A DNA stretch of 10,552 nt from an uncultured Clostridia bacterium (GCA_946186725.1 CAMHOI010000024.1:1-10552); one strand, 5' to 3'. Shown: positions 1 through 7,489, numbered from the stretch's first letter. Translations and numbers: made by a program. The notes: generated by a model from the letters alone, not told the origin.

Positions 1-873
1 CTTCTCGGGATTGGCACGCAGATCGGTCGCCCGCTGACCGCGTGTGCCGTCGCCGTCGTGGGTGAACCATCCGCTGTCGATGAGAAGCATCCCGACGGGG
101 ACGTTTTTCTCCTTGAACTCCTCCAGTTTCCGGATGATCTTATCGTGGGTCACCTCGCGGTAGAAGGCGTCGTAGGTGCACCAGCCGAGCAGATTCAGCT
201 CATGGATCTCCTTGCGCCCGTCTTTCAGCGGAACGGGCTGCTTTACGGCGGACAGTCCCGCCTTGACCGTTTCATGTACGAGAGCGTAGGGATCGTCTCC
301 CACGCCCACGGCCATGACTGCGCCGTCGACCCTGTCGTAGCCGAGACAATGGATGGCGCCCACGAGCGCGGTGCTTTCCCCCTCGCCCCTCAGGCAGGTG
401 GCGTATCTATCATCGCACAGGGGATAAAAGTAACGGTAACCGTCCCCGGTATTGAGTAACGCTGAAATGGTCCGGTCGGGCATCTCGCCGGTCGTGCCGG
501 CAAACGCGGGACGGGTCCACCAGTCGCTGGATTCATAGTTGGCCATAAGACCCTGCGCTGTCAGGGAGTCAAAGCGAATGACAAAAGAATCTTTCCCCTC
601 AAAGCAATAGGGTGCTTTTACGTGCTGATGCACCAGCGCACATCGGAAGGTCAAAACGTCTGCATTCTCGCCCTCTTTGAGCCCCAGGAACGCCTCGATA
701 GGCGTTTTCATCCCTGGTTGAACGAAGCGCGCGACGCCATCTTGGATCGAATCCGGCGCCAACGCAATGAAGCCGTAGTCACGTCGGTTGACAGACACGG
801 TGATGTTGTCCATCAGCTTTTGCTTGCCGCAGCAGAGAGAAACGCGGCCGTTTTCCAGTTGGAGTGACAGCAT
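1..873 (-). CDS. Raffinose-synthase/Sip1-like alpha-galactosidase (GH36 type), N-terminal part
   Basis: This gene is open at the left edge: 291 codons are present and no stop is reached. It starts at ATG 873-871 behind GGAGGT (879-884, 5 nt spacing). Residues 1 to about 220 resemble the beta-rich N-terminal domain of raffinose synthase/Sip1-type alpha-galactosidases. The barrel then opens with the family signature LGWCTYDAFYREVT (229-242) and the strand LLIDSGW (263-269), matching the family's GWCTWDAFY and DDGW elements. The catalytic aspartates expected further on lie outside the window. No signal peptide is seen, so it is probably cytoplasmic. Family members cleave or transfer alpha-1,6-galactosyl groups (raffinose, stachyose, galactinol). 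It is the last visible gene of the sugar operon, 79 nt after the IolB-like gene and preceded by a hairpin. Family call is fairly sure; substrate unknown. Confidence 0.78.
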   Translation of the reverse strand, partial: MLSLQLENGRVSLCCGKQKLMDNITVSVNRRDYGFIALAPDSIQDGVARFVQPGMKTPIEAFLGLKEGENADVLTFRCALVHQHVKAPYCFEGKDSFVIRFDSLTAQGLMANYESSDWWTRPAFAGTTGEMPDRTISALLNTGDGYRYFYPLCDDRYATCLRGEGESTALVGAIHCLGYDRVDGAVMAVGVGDDPYALVHETVKAGLSAVKQPVPLKDGRKEIHELNLLGWCTYDAFYREVTHDKIIRKLEEFKEKNVPVGMLLIDSGWFTHDGDGTRGQRATDLRANPEK

Positions 874-893
874 ATCTTACCTCCGGTGTGTCT

Positions 894-936
894 CAAAAGA
901 GCGCGAGCCGCCGCCTGAGATCAGGAGGCGGCTCGC
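894..936 (-). terminator. Hairpin with short U tract between the IolB-like and glycosidase genes
   Basis: The arms at 903-912 and 927-936 (GCGAGCCGCC / GGCGGCTCGC) are perfectly complementary. The inner CCTGA/TCAGG pair extends the stem after one G-A mismatch. On the minus strand the stem is followed by GC and then TCTTTT (894-899), a weak intrinsic-terminator shape. No promoter is visible between it and the glycosidase start at 873, so it more likely reduces read-through or protects a processed mRNA end than ends the operon. Confidence 0.55.
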
Positions 937-952
937 ATGGTGTGCCGTAGGA

Positions 953-1741
953 TTATTTGTTCTGCCAGACCTGCTCGGGGTCGGCGGTGCTGATCAGCGC
1001 ACGATAATCGCAGCTCATCAGCCAGAGCAGATAGCCGGTGTAGCCGGGCGCGACGGTGCCGGGATGATAGGCCTTGGGGATCTCCACGAGGTCGCCGTTG
1101 CGGGTGGTGTAGCACTCGTCGATCTTTCGGTCGGCGGAGTACACCTGCTGGATGCCGTAGCCGGTCTCCTTGTCGAACTCGTAGTAGTAGATCTCCTCGG
1201 CGAACTTCTCGTTCTCGGTGTTCTCATCGTGCTTGTGGCCGGGGAAGCCCGTCCACTCGTTGCCCTTGATGTAGTTTTCGCCGATGTAGACGCGGTTGCC
1301 CTGATAACGCTCGTCCATGATGAAGTGGACCTCGCGCTGGAAGCCGGGCTTGCCGAAGGTCTTGACGACGACGTCCTCGGGGTTGACGATGTAGGGAGCA
1401 AAGTACTTCTCCGCCGGGCAGGCCGTGATGACGATGCGCACGTCCTTGACCGCCTTAACGGTGAACGCGGTGCCCTTGGGGATGTAGATGGCCGTCGCGT
1501 TGTTTTCAAAGACGTTGTCGCGCTTGCCGGCGTTCTTGAAGGCAAAATCCTTGCCGGTGACGTCACAGGCGCCGGTCAGGATGGTGATGCCGTATTCCAT
1601 CTCGCCCGTCTCGCCGGTGTATTCGTGTCCGGCCTTGAGCATCAGCCCGTAAACCTCCATGAGGTGGCACATGCTGTTTTTGGTCTCGTAGATCTTGACG
1701 AGGCCCTCCTGGGTGTAATCCCAATGTCTCTTAAAGGTCAT
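953..1741 (-). CDS. iolB: IolB/KduI-type cupin isomerase (5-deoxy-glucuronate isomerase-like)
   Basis: The protein has 262 aa, the normal IolB length. IolB isomerises 5-deoxy-D-glucuronate to 2-deoxy-5-keto-D-gluconate in inositol breakdown; its relative KduI acts on 5-keto-4-deoxyuronate. The C-terminal cupin carries HKHDENTE, giving H169, H171 and E176 with the same H-x-H-x4-E spacing as the KduI metal site. H226 in the KAYHPG element completes the set, followed by the typical APGYTGYLLWLM stretch (231-242). The ATG at 1741 has AAGGAG 7 nt upstream and overlaps the end of the kinase gene by 11 nt, implying translational coupling. Fold and metal site are well supported. The exact substrate is less sure because iolG, iolD and iolE are absent here, so another acidic aldose is possible; the symbol is by similarity. 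Confidence 0.85.
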   Translation of the reverse strand: MTFKRHWDYTQEGLVKIYETKNSMCHLMEVYGLMLKAGHEYTGETGEMEYGITILTGACDVTGKDFAFKNAGKRDNVFENNATAIYIPKGTAFTVKAVKDVRIVITACPAEKYFAPYIVNPEDVVVKTFGKPGFQREVHFIMDERYQGNRVYIGENYIKGNEWTGFPGHKHDENTENEKFAEEIYYYEFDKETGYGIQQVYSADRKIDECYTTRNGDLVEIPKAYHPGTVAPGYTGYLLWLMSCDYRALISTADPEQVWQNK

Positions 1742-2642
1742 AACCGTTCTCCTTCATATACGATTTCACGGTGTCAAAGTCGGGCACGCTTTCCCGCGCG
1801 CCGACCCCGGTACATTTGAGCCCGGACACGGCGCTGGAGAAGTGACAGCACTTCTCATAGTCGTATCCGCGGGTGACGGCGTTGGCAAAGGCGCCGTGGA
1901 AGACGTCGCCCGATCCGTTGGAGTCGACGACTACCGCCGGGTAGATGGGGTAGGAGACGACCTGCACGCCGTCGTACAGGATCCCGCCCCGTTTGCCCTG
2001 GGTGATGACGATCACCTCGGGGTGATAGCGGTCAAAGAGGGCTTTGGCGGCCTCCTCGGCCGTTTTGGCGCCCGTGTGACCGAGCGCGAACTCCTCGGAG
2101 GGGATCATGATGTCGGTGTGCGCGAGCAAACGCTCCACGCCGTCGTACAGCCCTCCGCAGTCGTAGAGCACCTTCACGCCGTTTTCACGGGCGAATTTCG
2201 CTGCCTCCACGGCCGCGTCCATCTCATTGCCGTCTACCATCAGCAGCTCGGCGCCGGCGATGGCGGCCTTCTGCTCCTCGCTCAGGGAGAGGGGAGGCAG
2301 ATCGCCCTTGTCAAACACGCAGGTGCGGCTGGTTGTTTCGGCGCTCAGCCAGATGACCGAGGTAAAGGACCGTTTGCCCGACACGATATCCACGTGATCG
2401 GTCTTGACGCCGTATTTGGCAAAATCCTGCAACAGAAAGCGCCCGCCGTTGTCGTCGGACAGCACGCCGATGTACTCCGCCTCCGCCCCCAGCTTGGCGG
2501 CCGCGACGAGCCCCGTTGCTACGGGGCCGCCGCCGGCCGGCTTGCTGCTGGTCGCACGGAGCTTGGTGTCCTCCGTCGGATAGCGGGGCACATTGACGAG
2601 CGTGTCCATGACGCAGGCGCCGATGCCTACGATCCTGCCCAT
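1731..2642 (-). CDS. PfkB-family sugar kinase (IolC-like role or YihV-like)
   Basis: A 303-aa ribokinase/PfkB kinase transferring phosphate from ATP to a sugar or sugar acid. The N-terminal substrate loop is GGGPVATGLVAAAKLG (37-52). The anion-hole/catalytic signature is DSNGSGDVFHGAF (240-252), with D246 as the expected catalytic base; canonical DTTGAGD is here DSNGSGD. The position between an IolB-like isomerase and an IolJ-like aldolase suggests it phosphorylates the isomerase product before aldol cleavage, the job of IolC. From memory, the overall pattern, including GDVFHGAF and SGLKCTG near the C-terminus, looks closer to the sulfofructose kinase YihV than to IolC. It starts 1 nt after the aldolase stop; AAGG lies about 10 nt before the ATG. 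Kinase identity is sure, substrate is not. Confidence 0.88.
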   Translation of the reverse strand: MGRIVGIGACVMDTLVNVPRYPTEDTKLRATSSKPAGGGPVATGLVAAAKLGAEAEYIGVLSDDNGGRFLLQDFAKYGVKTDHVDIVSGKRSFTSVIWLSAETTSRTCVFDKGDLPPLSLSEEQKAAIAGAELLMVDGNEMDAAVEAAKFARENGVKVLYDCGGLYDGVERLLAHTDIMIPSEEFALGHTGAKTAEEAAKALFDRYHPEVIVITQGKRGGILYDGVQVVSYPIYPAVVVDSNGSGDVFHGAFANAVTRGYDYEKCCHFSSAVSGLKCTGVGARESVPDFDTVKSYMKENGYDL

Positions 2643-2643
2643 C

Positions 2644-3486
2644 TTACTGCGCCTTTCCGTCGGCGCCGACCAGACGGATCTTGTTGAGTGCGAGCTCCTT
2701 GACCGACTGGATGGCGGGCTTCATGAACAGATCCACCGCGAGACTGCGTTTGGGATCGTTCAGGGAAGCGGTCGCGCCGTCGGCGAAGGCGCAGCAGACG
2801 TCGGTGCCGATGTTCATCTTGCGGATGCCGGCCTTGATCGCGGCCTTGACCTGATCGTCGGGGATCCCGGAGCCGCCGTGCAGGACGAGCGGGATACCGC
2901 CGGTGGCCTCACGGATGGCCTTGACGCGGTCAATGTCGAGCTTCGGGGGCTTCTTGTAGTGACCGTGGGCGTTGCCGATCAGAACGGCCAGGCAGGTCAC
3001 GCCGGTTTCCTTGACGAAACGGGCGGCCTGTTCGGGGTTGGTGAACTCATCCATGGCGTCGTCGTTGACGCTGCCGATGTGACCCAGCTCGCCCTCCACC
3101 TGGACGTCGACGGCCTTGGCCATCTCCACGATGGACTTGGTCAGCGCCACGTTCTCCTCAAAGGGCTTAGCGGAGCCGTCCAGCATCAGACCGGTCGCGC
3201 CCCAGCGCATCGCGCGGGTGGCCTCCCACAGGGAGGGGCCGTGATCGAGGTGGAAGCAGACGGGCACGCTGGCCTTCTTGGCGGCGGCAAGAATGACGGG
3301 CGCGAGATAGTAGCCGGACTCCTCGTCGAACAGACGGGGATAGACCTGCATGATGACGGGCGCCTTGGCTTCCTCGGCGGCGTCGAACACGCCCATGACG
3401 GTCTCCATGTTGTAGACGTTGAAGGCCGGGATGCAGTAGCCGCCCTTCTCCGCCATGTCAATGATGGTCTTCAGGTTGACTAACAT
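2644..3486 (-). CDS. iolJ: Class II (zinc) ketose-bisphosphate aldolase, IolJ/GatY-like
   Basis: The 280-aa length is standard for the FbaA/GatY/IolJ class II aldolase family. IolJ splits 2-deoxy-5-keto-D-gluconate 6-phosphate into DHAP and malonic semialdehyde. Visible active-site elements are HLDHG (79-83, D81 and H82), the EGELG strand (131-135), NAHGHY (172-177, metal His) and VLHGGSG (201-207, metal H203). KMNIGTD (223-229), which binds the DHAP phosphate, follows. The ATG at 3486 overlaps the end of the Fe-S gene by 7 nt (ATGTTAG), so coupling is likely; GGAGG lies 10 nt before it. Neighbouring kinase and isomerase genes fit a ketose-phosphate cleavage step. The alternatives are tagatose-, fructose- or sulfofructose-phosphate aldolase; sequence motifs alone cannot decide. 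Confidence 0.87.
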   Translation of the reverse strand: MLVNLKTIIDMAEKGGYCIPAFNVYNMETVMGVFDAAEEAKAPVIMQVYPRLFDEESGYYLAPVILAAAKKASVPVCFHLDHGPSLWEATRAMRWGATGLMLDGSAKPFEENVALTKSIVEMAKAVDVQVEGELGHIGSVNDDAMDEFTNPEQAARFVKETGVTCLAVLIGNAHGHYKKPPKLDIDRVKAIREATGGIPLVLHGGSGIPDDQVKAAIKAGIRKMNIGTDVCCAFADGATASLNDPKRSLAVDLFMKPAIQSVKELALNKIRLVGADGKAQ

Positions 3487-4571
3487 CCCTTGACGACCTC
3501 CTCAATGGTGTAGAGTTCCATGCCCTCGGGCTTCACGTCGGCCAGCGCCGCGTACTCGGAGGGAGAAGCGGTGACCATGACCTTGCCGCCCACGTGAGCC
3601 AGATCGGCCCAGCGACGCTCGGCGACCAGCTTCATGACCTTGGGCATATAGACGGCCATCATGGAAGAGCCGGCCCACATGACGTCCTTGCCGAACAGGA
3701 GCATTTCCTTGACCTCGCCGCAGGCGGCAAGAACGTCGCGAGCGGGCTGGGTCTCCTCCAGGTCGCGCGCCAGCAGGGCGGGATCCTGGAAGTAGAGGGT
3801 CTTGTTGGTCTTGGCGGCCTTGATGGAGCCGTCGGCGATCTTCCCGGCGAGGAAGGCGGTGAAGGTCTTGATCTCGGGCTTCAGCTCGATGCCCCACTCC
3901 TTGTACTCACGGAGCATGACCTTGGCGTCGGCGGGATCGTAGCAGACGACGGTCTTGAACTCGTTGAGGGCCTTGGCGCACTCGGTCATCGCGTTCTTGG
4001 TCTCATCGGCGGCGCCGACAAGGAAATCCCAGGCGTAGCCGCTGCCGGGCTCATCGGCGAGGACGGTGAACTTGACGCCGGCGCCTTTGAGCATCTCGAT
4101 GGCGCCCTTGGCCTGCTTGCAGGCGGCGTACCGCGCGTCGGAGCCGAGGAAGAAGAGCACGTCGGTCTTGGCGGAGACGCCGTCGATGGCCTTCTTCAGG
4201 TCGTCGCACAGAGCGGTCTTGCCGTAGACGTTGCCGGTCTCGGACAGGGTCTCGATCATCTTGGTGATGTATGCGGGAGCGGCGCCGGTCATGACGATTT
4301 CGTTGCGGGTCTCCTTGGTGAACTTGACGGGATCCCAGCCGGTGGCGCACTCCTTGGTGCAGGCGCCGCACAGCGCGCACTCATAAACGTTGTCGGCGAT
4401 GCCGCCGGAGAAATCGGCGGCGCCTCTCTCAACGAGGGAAAGGGTCAGCGCACGGGCACGGGCGGTGTTTCTCTCCTGACCGGTCGCGTTGCCTATGGGG
4501 CAAATGTGACGGCACATCCAGCAGAAGCGGCAGCTGTCAACGATCTGTTTGCTCTTTTGCGAAATAAGCAT
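3480..4571 (-). CDS. GlcF-like two-[4Fe-4S] electron-transfer subunit with degenerate CCG domains
   Basis: The protein has 363 aa and two ferredoxin-type motifs: C14-x2-C17-x2-C20-x3-C24-P and C65-x2-C68-x2-C71-x3-C75. Two Rossmann-like repeats follow (about 135-225 and 255-340) where GlcF and HdrB-like proteins carry CCG cysteine motifs. Here those cysteines are largely gone: the first repeat reads DEPGSGYAWDF (173-183), and the second has FQDPALLARD and MWAGSSMM instead of DPC and CCG. It should pass electrons from the FAD protein encoded immediately upstream (13-nt gap). The start is set at ATG 4571 because a perfect AAGGAGG lies 7 nt before it. An in-frame ATG at 4595 would place that ribosome binding site inside the gene. 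Probably cytoplasmic; no membrane segment is seen. The electron acceptor is unknown. Confidence 0.82.
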   Translation of the reverse strand: MLISQKSKQIVDSCRFCWMCRHICPIGNATGQERNTARARALTLSLVERGAADFSGGIADNVYECALCGACTKECATGWDPVKFTKETRNEIVMTGAAPAYITKMIETLSETGNVYGKTALCDDLKKAIDGVSAKTDVLFFLGSDARYAACKQAKGAIEMLKGAGVKFTVLADEPGSGYAWDFLVGAADETKNAMTECAKALNEFKTVVCYDPADAKVMLREYKEWGIELKPEIKTFTAFLAGKIADGSIKAAKTNKTLYFQDPALLARDLEETQPARDVLAACGEVKEMLLFGKDVMWAGSSMMAVYMPKVMKLVAERRWADLAHVGGKVMVTASPSEYAALADVKPEGMELYTIEEVVKGC

Positions 4572-4578
4572 TGTTGTA

Positions 4579-4586
4579 TCCTCCTT
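4579..4586 (-). promoter_or_regulatory. Ribosome binding site that fixes the Fe-S subunit start
   Basis: AAGGAGGA read on the minus strand overlaps the TAA stop of the FAD gene (TAAGGAGG) and lies 7 nt before ATG 4571. It supports coupled translation of the two subunits and rules against the longer start at 4595. Confidence 0.75.
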
Positions 4587-6003
4587 ACAGACCAAGTTTG
4601 AACGGATTCATGATACCGTTGGGATCGAGTTCCTTCTTGAGGGCCTCAAAGACCACCATAGCGGGACCGTACTGTTCCTTCATCAGACGACCGAGCTTGA
4701 TGCCGACGCCATGATGGTCGTTGACCACGCCGCCGTTGGCAAGCGCGGTGCGAACGCCGGTGTTCCAGATGTCGTTGTGGAGGCGGAAGGCCTCGGCGGG
4801 ATCCTGCGGCACGTCGTCGACGATGAAGCGGTCGTAGATCATGCAGCCCCACTCATACCAGTGGCTGAAGTGGGCGATGAAACGGGCCTGCGGGAAGTTG
4901 GTCTCGATGGCCTCCTTCATCTTCCAGTAGATGTTCTCGATCTTGTCGTAGGGGGCGATGGTGTCCATGGTGCCAAAGCACTGGGGCAGATCCATCATGT
5001 GGCCGGGATAGAAGAAGGTGATCTTCTCCTTCCACCACTTCTCACCGTATTCGCTGCCGAGGTCCTCGGCGTGGTACTTGGCGAAGGTGTCAAGCAGGAT
5101 CTTCTCCTCGACCTCGACCAGCTCCTTGACGCCCTCGTAGGCGACGTTCATGAAGGCGCCGGGCTTCTCAACGCCGACGATCTTCTTGATGAGGGAGGCG
5201 GTCTCTGCGTTGTCATACAGACGCATGACGGAGGGCTTGAACTTCTGCAGGATCTCGCGGCCGGCGTTGAACGCGTCGGTCATGTTCTGGAACAGGAAAC
5301 CGCGGAAGCGGCGCTCCTCGGGCTGCTCATAGATGCGGATCTGCGCCTTGGTGATGACGCCGAGGGTGCCCTCAGAGCCGATGAAGATCTGGTTGAGGTC
5401 GGGACCGGCGGCGTGCTTGGGCGCGGTAGAGGTGTTGATGATGGTGCCGTTGGGCAGGACGATCTCCATGGAGAGGACCATGTCGTCGATCTTGCCGTAC
5501 TTGGTGGAAACGACGCCGATACCGCGGTGCGCGAGGAAGCCGCCCACGGTGGAGCAGGTCAGGGAGGAAGGATAGTGCATGGTAGCGTAGCCGCGCTCGT
5601 TGGCGGCCCACTCGATGTGCTTGTAGATGGCGCCGGCGCCGCACTCGATGTACATGCCCTTCTCGTTGATCTCATAGATCTTGTCCATGCGCTTGGTGTC
5701 CAGCACGATGCCGCCGGCAACGGGAATGGCGCCGCCCTGGGTGCCGCCGCCGCCGCCCCAGGTGGTCACGGGGATCTTGTAGTAGTTGGCGATCTTCAGC
5801 ACCTTGCTGGTCTCGGTCGCGTCGGCGGGGGAAACGACAATGTCGGCCTCGGGCATCCGGCAGCCACGGTCGGCAAACATTCTGGAAAGCCAGAAGTAGT
5901 CGACAGCGTGCGTGATCTTGTCGACGGTGTTGGTAGAGACGTTCTCTCTGCCGACAGCGTCTTCCAACTCAGTCAGTACGTTGAGCATCAGGAAATCGTT
6001 CAT
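4585..6003 (-). CDS. FAD-linked oxidoreductase, GlcD / alkyl-DHAP-synthase-like
   Basis: A 472-aa VAO/PCMH-type flavoprotein. Residues about 50-220 form the FAD-binding domain with the Gly-rich loop TWGGGGGTQGG (81-91), the strand GGFLAHRGIGVVSTKYGKID (154-173) and IGSEGTLGVIT (208-218). The C-terminal oxidase domain carries NDHHGVG (428-434) and ends in DPNGIMNPFKLGL. The HHGVG and GKIDDM segments recall alkyldihydroxyacetonephosphate synthases. The paired Fe-S gene downstream and the GlcD-like tail point instead to a 2-hydroxyacid or polyol dehydrogenase. In context it may oxidise the sugar, cyclitol or a downstream hydroxyacid. Its ATG at 6003 has a modest AAAGGA about 11 nt upstream; the gap to the preceding gene is 56 nt. 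Family is secure, substrate unknown. Confidence 0.85.
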   Translation of the reverse strand: MNDFLMLNVLTELEDAVGRENVSTNTVDKITHAVDYFWLSRMFADRGCRMPEADIVVSPADATETSKVLKIANYYKIPVTTWGGGGGTQGGAIPVAGGIVLDTKRMDKIYEINEKGMYIECGAGAIYKHIEWAANERGYATMHYPSSLTCSTVGGFLAHRGIGVVSTKYGKIDDMVLSMEIVLPNGTIINTSTAPKHAAGPDLNQIFIGSEGTLGVITKAQIRIYEQPEERRFRGFLFQNMTDAFNAGREILQKFKPSVMRLYDNAETASLIKKIVGVEKPGAFMNVAYEGVKELVEVEEKILLDTFAKYHAEDLGSEYGEKWWKEKITFFYPGHMMDLPQCFGTMDTIAPYDKIENIYWKMKEAIETNFPQARFIAHFSHWYEWGCMIYDRFIVDDVPQDPAEAFRLHNDIWNTGVRTALANGGVVNDHHGVGIKLGRLMKEQYGPAMVVFEALKKELDPNGIMNPFKLGL

Positions 6004-6059
6004 TTGTCAAATCGTCCTTTCTTCTATGTATGGTCATGCGTTATACGCAGGATAACCGA

Positions 6060-7460
6060 TCAGTCAAGGGAGGTGTCAGTGTGCAGGGCGGGGAAGTACT
6101 TGGTGAACTCGCGCAGCTCCTTGGTGTAGTCGCCCTCCATCTCGACGAAATGGTGGATGTAGGGCCCGTCGAGGAGACGATCCTCCACGGCCTGCAGGTT
6201 CTTGAATTCGCCCCAGATGTATGTACCGTGGGTCTGCGGGCCGGGCACAGTGTGGCAGACCATGGAAAGCATCATGTATTTGCCGCTTTCCTGATCCATG
6301 CGGGCGACGGTGTAGGTGCCGTCCTTGCCGCGGAACCACTCGCGTTGGTTGACCAGGCGCGCTTTGCTGTCAGGCGCCTTTTGCGAAAGCGGGAAGGGCC
6401 CGCAGTGCCAGAGAAGCTCTGCATTTTTGTTTTCGGGATGGCGGACGGTGAACTCGCCGAAGAGCGGCTTGCCCTCGCCGAGGGTGGCGCACTTGAGCAG
6501 CGCCATGGTCATCGCGCAGTGCATATCGCTTTCGCAGGCGACCATGTAGCCCAGATCGTTCAGCAGGCCGTACACCGCGCAGGGGGCGAGACCGTCGAAC
6601 ATGACGGGCGTCGCCGTCCAGCATTCGGCGGACAGCACGTCCAGCTTGAACTCCTCAAAGAGGCCTCTGTACAGGATGGCCAGCGCGGCCATGCGCTCCA
6701 GATACTTGGGCGTCAGGTCGTCCATCTGATAATTGGTCTTGTAGTATTGGATGAATTCTTCGATCTCATCCTTCTTCTCAAGAGCGGCCTTCATGCGCTG
6801 CTCCACCAGCGCAAAGTTGATGGGGATGATACGGATGCCAAATCGCTCCATCAGCTCGCCCTCGTTCCAGATAACGGAATAGAAGGGGGCGGGGCGAGCG
6901 CCGAGCTGACCGATTCGCATGCCGGAGAAATTCTTGACCATGCAGGCCACGCGCACAAAGGACTCGAAGCCCTCCTTGAACTCCGGCTCCTCGATCCGGC
7001 AGCAGGGGATATGGGAGAAGGGAACGTGATACCGCTGCATCTGGCGGGAAACGCCGAACAACCCGCACTGGGAGTCGGTCGGACGCATGCCGTCCACGTA
7101 GTACTCGTCGTCCAGCGGCGCCCACAGAAGCACCGGCTTGCCCAGCGCCTTGGCGACGTCGCAGGCGGCCTCCTCGTTGCCGAAGTTGGCGTTGATGAAC
7201 ATGATCGCGTCCACCTTGGCCTCACGGAACCTTTCGATGACCGCGGCGGCGGAGGCGTCGTCGAACATCAGGTCCTCGATCCCGATGCCCTTGGTGTCGA
7301 CGAAGCTGACGTGATCGGTGGCAAAGTGACTCTCAATGTACTCCACGCACCTTTTGCCCCTCTGCTCCGCAGAATACCAGGTCAGAAAGGTACCGCGAGG
7401 GCGGTCCGTGGTATTGCGGCGCATGGGGATCAAGCCGATCTTAACTTTGTAATCCAACAT
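6060..7460 (-). CDS. L-fucose/L-arabinose isomerase-fold protein, substrate unknown
   Basis: First gene of the minus-strand operon, 466 aa from ATG 7460, with AGGAAAG (7471-7477) 10 nt upstream. An in-frame ATG at 7523 sits essentially at the predicted transcription start, so the shorter form is chosen. The order fits FucI/AraA-type isomerases: an N-terminal Rossmann-like half with IMFINANFGNEEAA (86-99) and LLWAPLDDEYYVDG (111-124), then a C-terminal half with the probable Mn-binding residues. Candidate ligands are E279 in SAECW, E310/D312 in ACESD, H352 in WHCGP and H436/H437 in YIHHF. Family enzymes interconvert aldoses and ketoses. It does not look like a canonical FucI (about 590 aa) and its substrate cannot be named. 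A second isomerase beside the IolB-like one is unusual for a simple pathway. Confidence 0.75.
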   Translation of the reverse strand: MLDYKVKIGLIPMRRNTTDRPRGTFLTWYSAEQRGKRCVEYIESHFATDHVSFVDTKGIGIEDLMFDDASAAAVIERFREAKVDAIMFINANFGNEEAACDVAKALGKPVLLWAPLDDEYYVDGMRPTDSQCGLFGVSRQMQRYHVPFSHIPCCRIEEPEFKEGFESFVRVACMVKNFSGMRIGQLGARPAPFYSVIWNEGELMERFGIRIIPINFALVEQRMKAALEKKDEIEEFIQYYKTNYQMDDLTPKYLERMAALAILYRGLFEEFKLDVLSAECWTATPVMFDGLAPCAVYGLLNDLGYMVACESDMHCAMTMALLKCATLGEGKPLFGEFTVRHPENKNAELLWHCGPFPLSQKAPDSKARLVNQREWFRGKDGTYTVARMDQESGKYMMLSMVCHTVPGPQTHGTYIWGEFKNLQAVEDRLLDGPYIHHFVEMEGDYTKELREFTKYFPALHTDTSLD

Positions 7461-7489
7461 AACGATCCCGCTTTCCTGCGTATTTGGGG

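Noticed and set aside
1731..2642. Naming the kinase yihV (sulfofructose kinase)
   Set aside because: Similarity is from memory, and two of the three recalled sulfonate-contacting residues differ; the substrate cannot be assigned.
788..3483. Plus-strand open frames opposite the IolB-like, kinase and aldolase genes
   Set aside because: Same GC-bias shadow pattern; no ribosome binding sites or motifs, and the minus-strand genes are convincing.
953..3486. Calling this a standard myo-inositol iol operon
   Set aside because: Only the late-step families are present; IolG, IolD, IolE and a transporter are not seen, and the operon's 5' end lies inside the window.
5740..5763. CCG trinucleotide run
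   Set aside because: It simply encodes the Gly-rich FAD-binding loop of the oxidoreductase.
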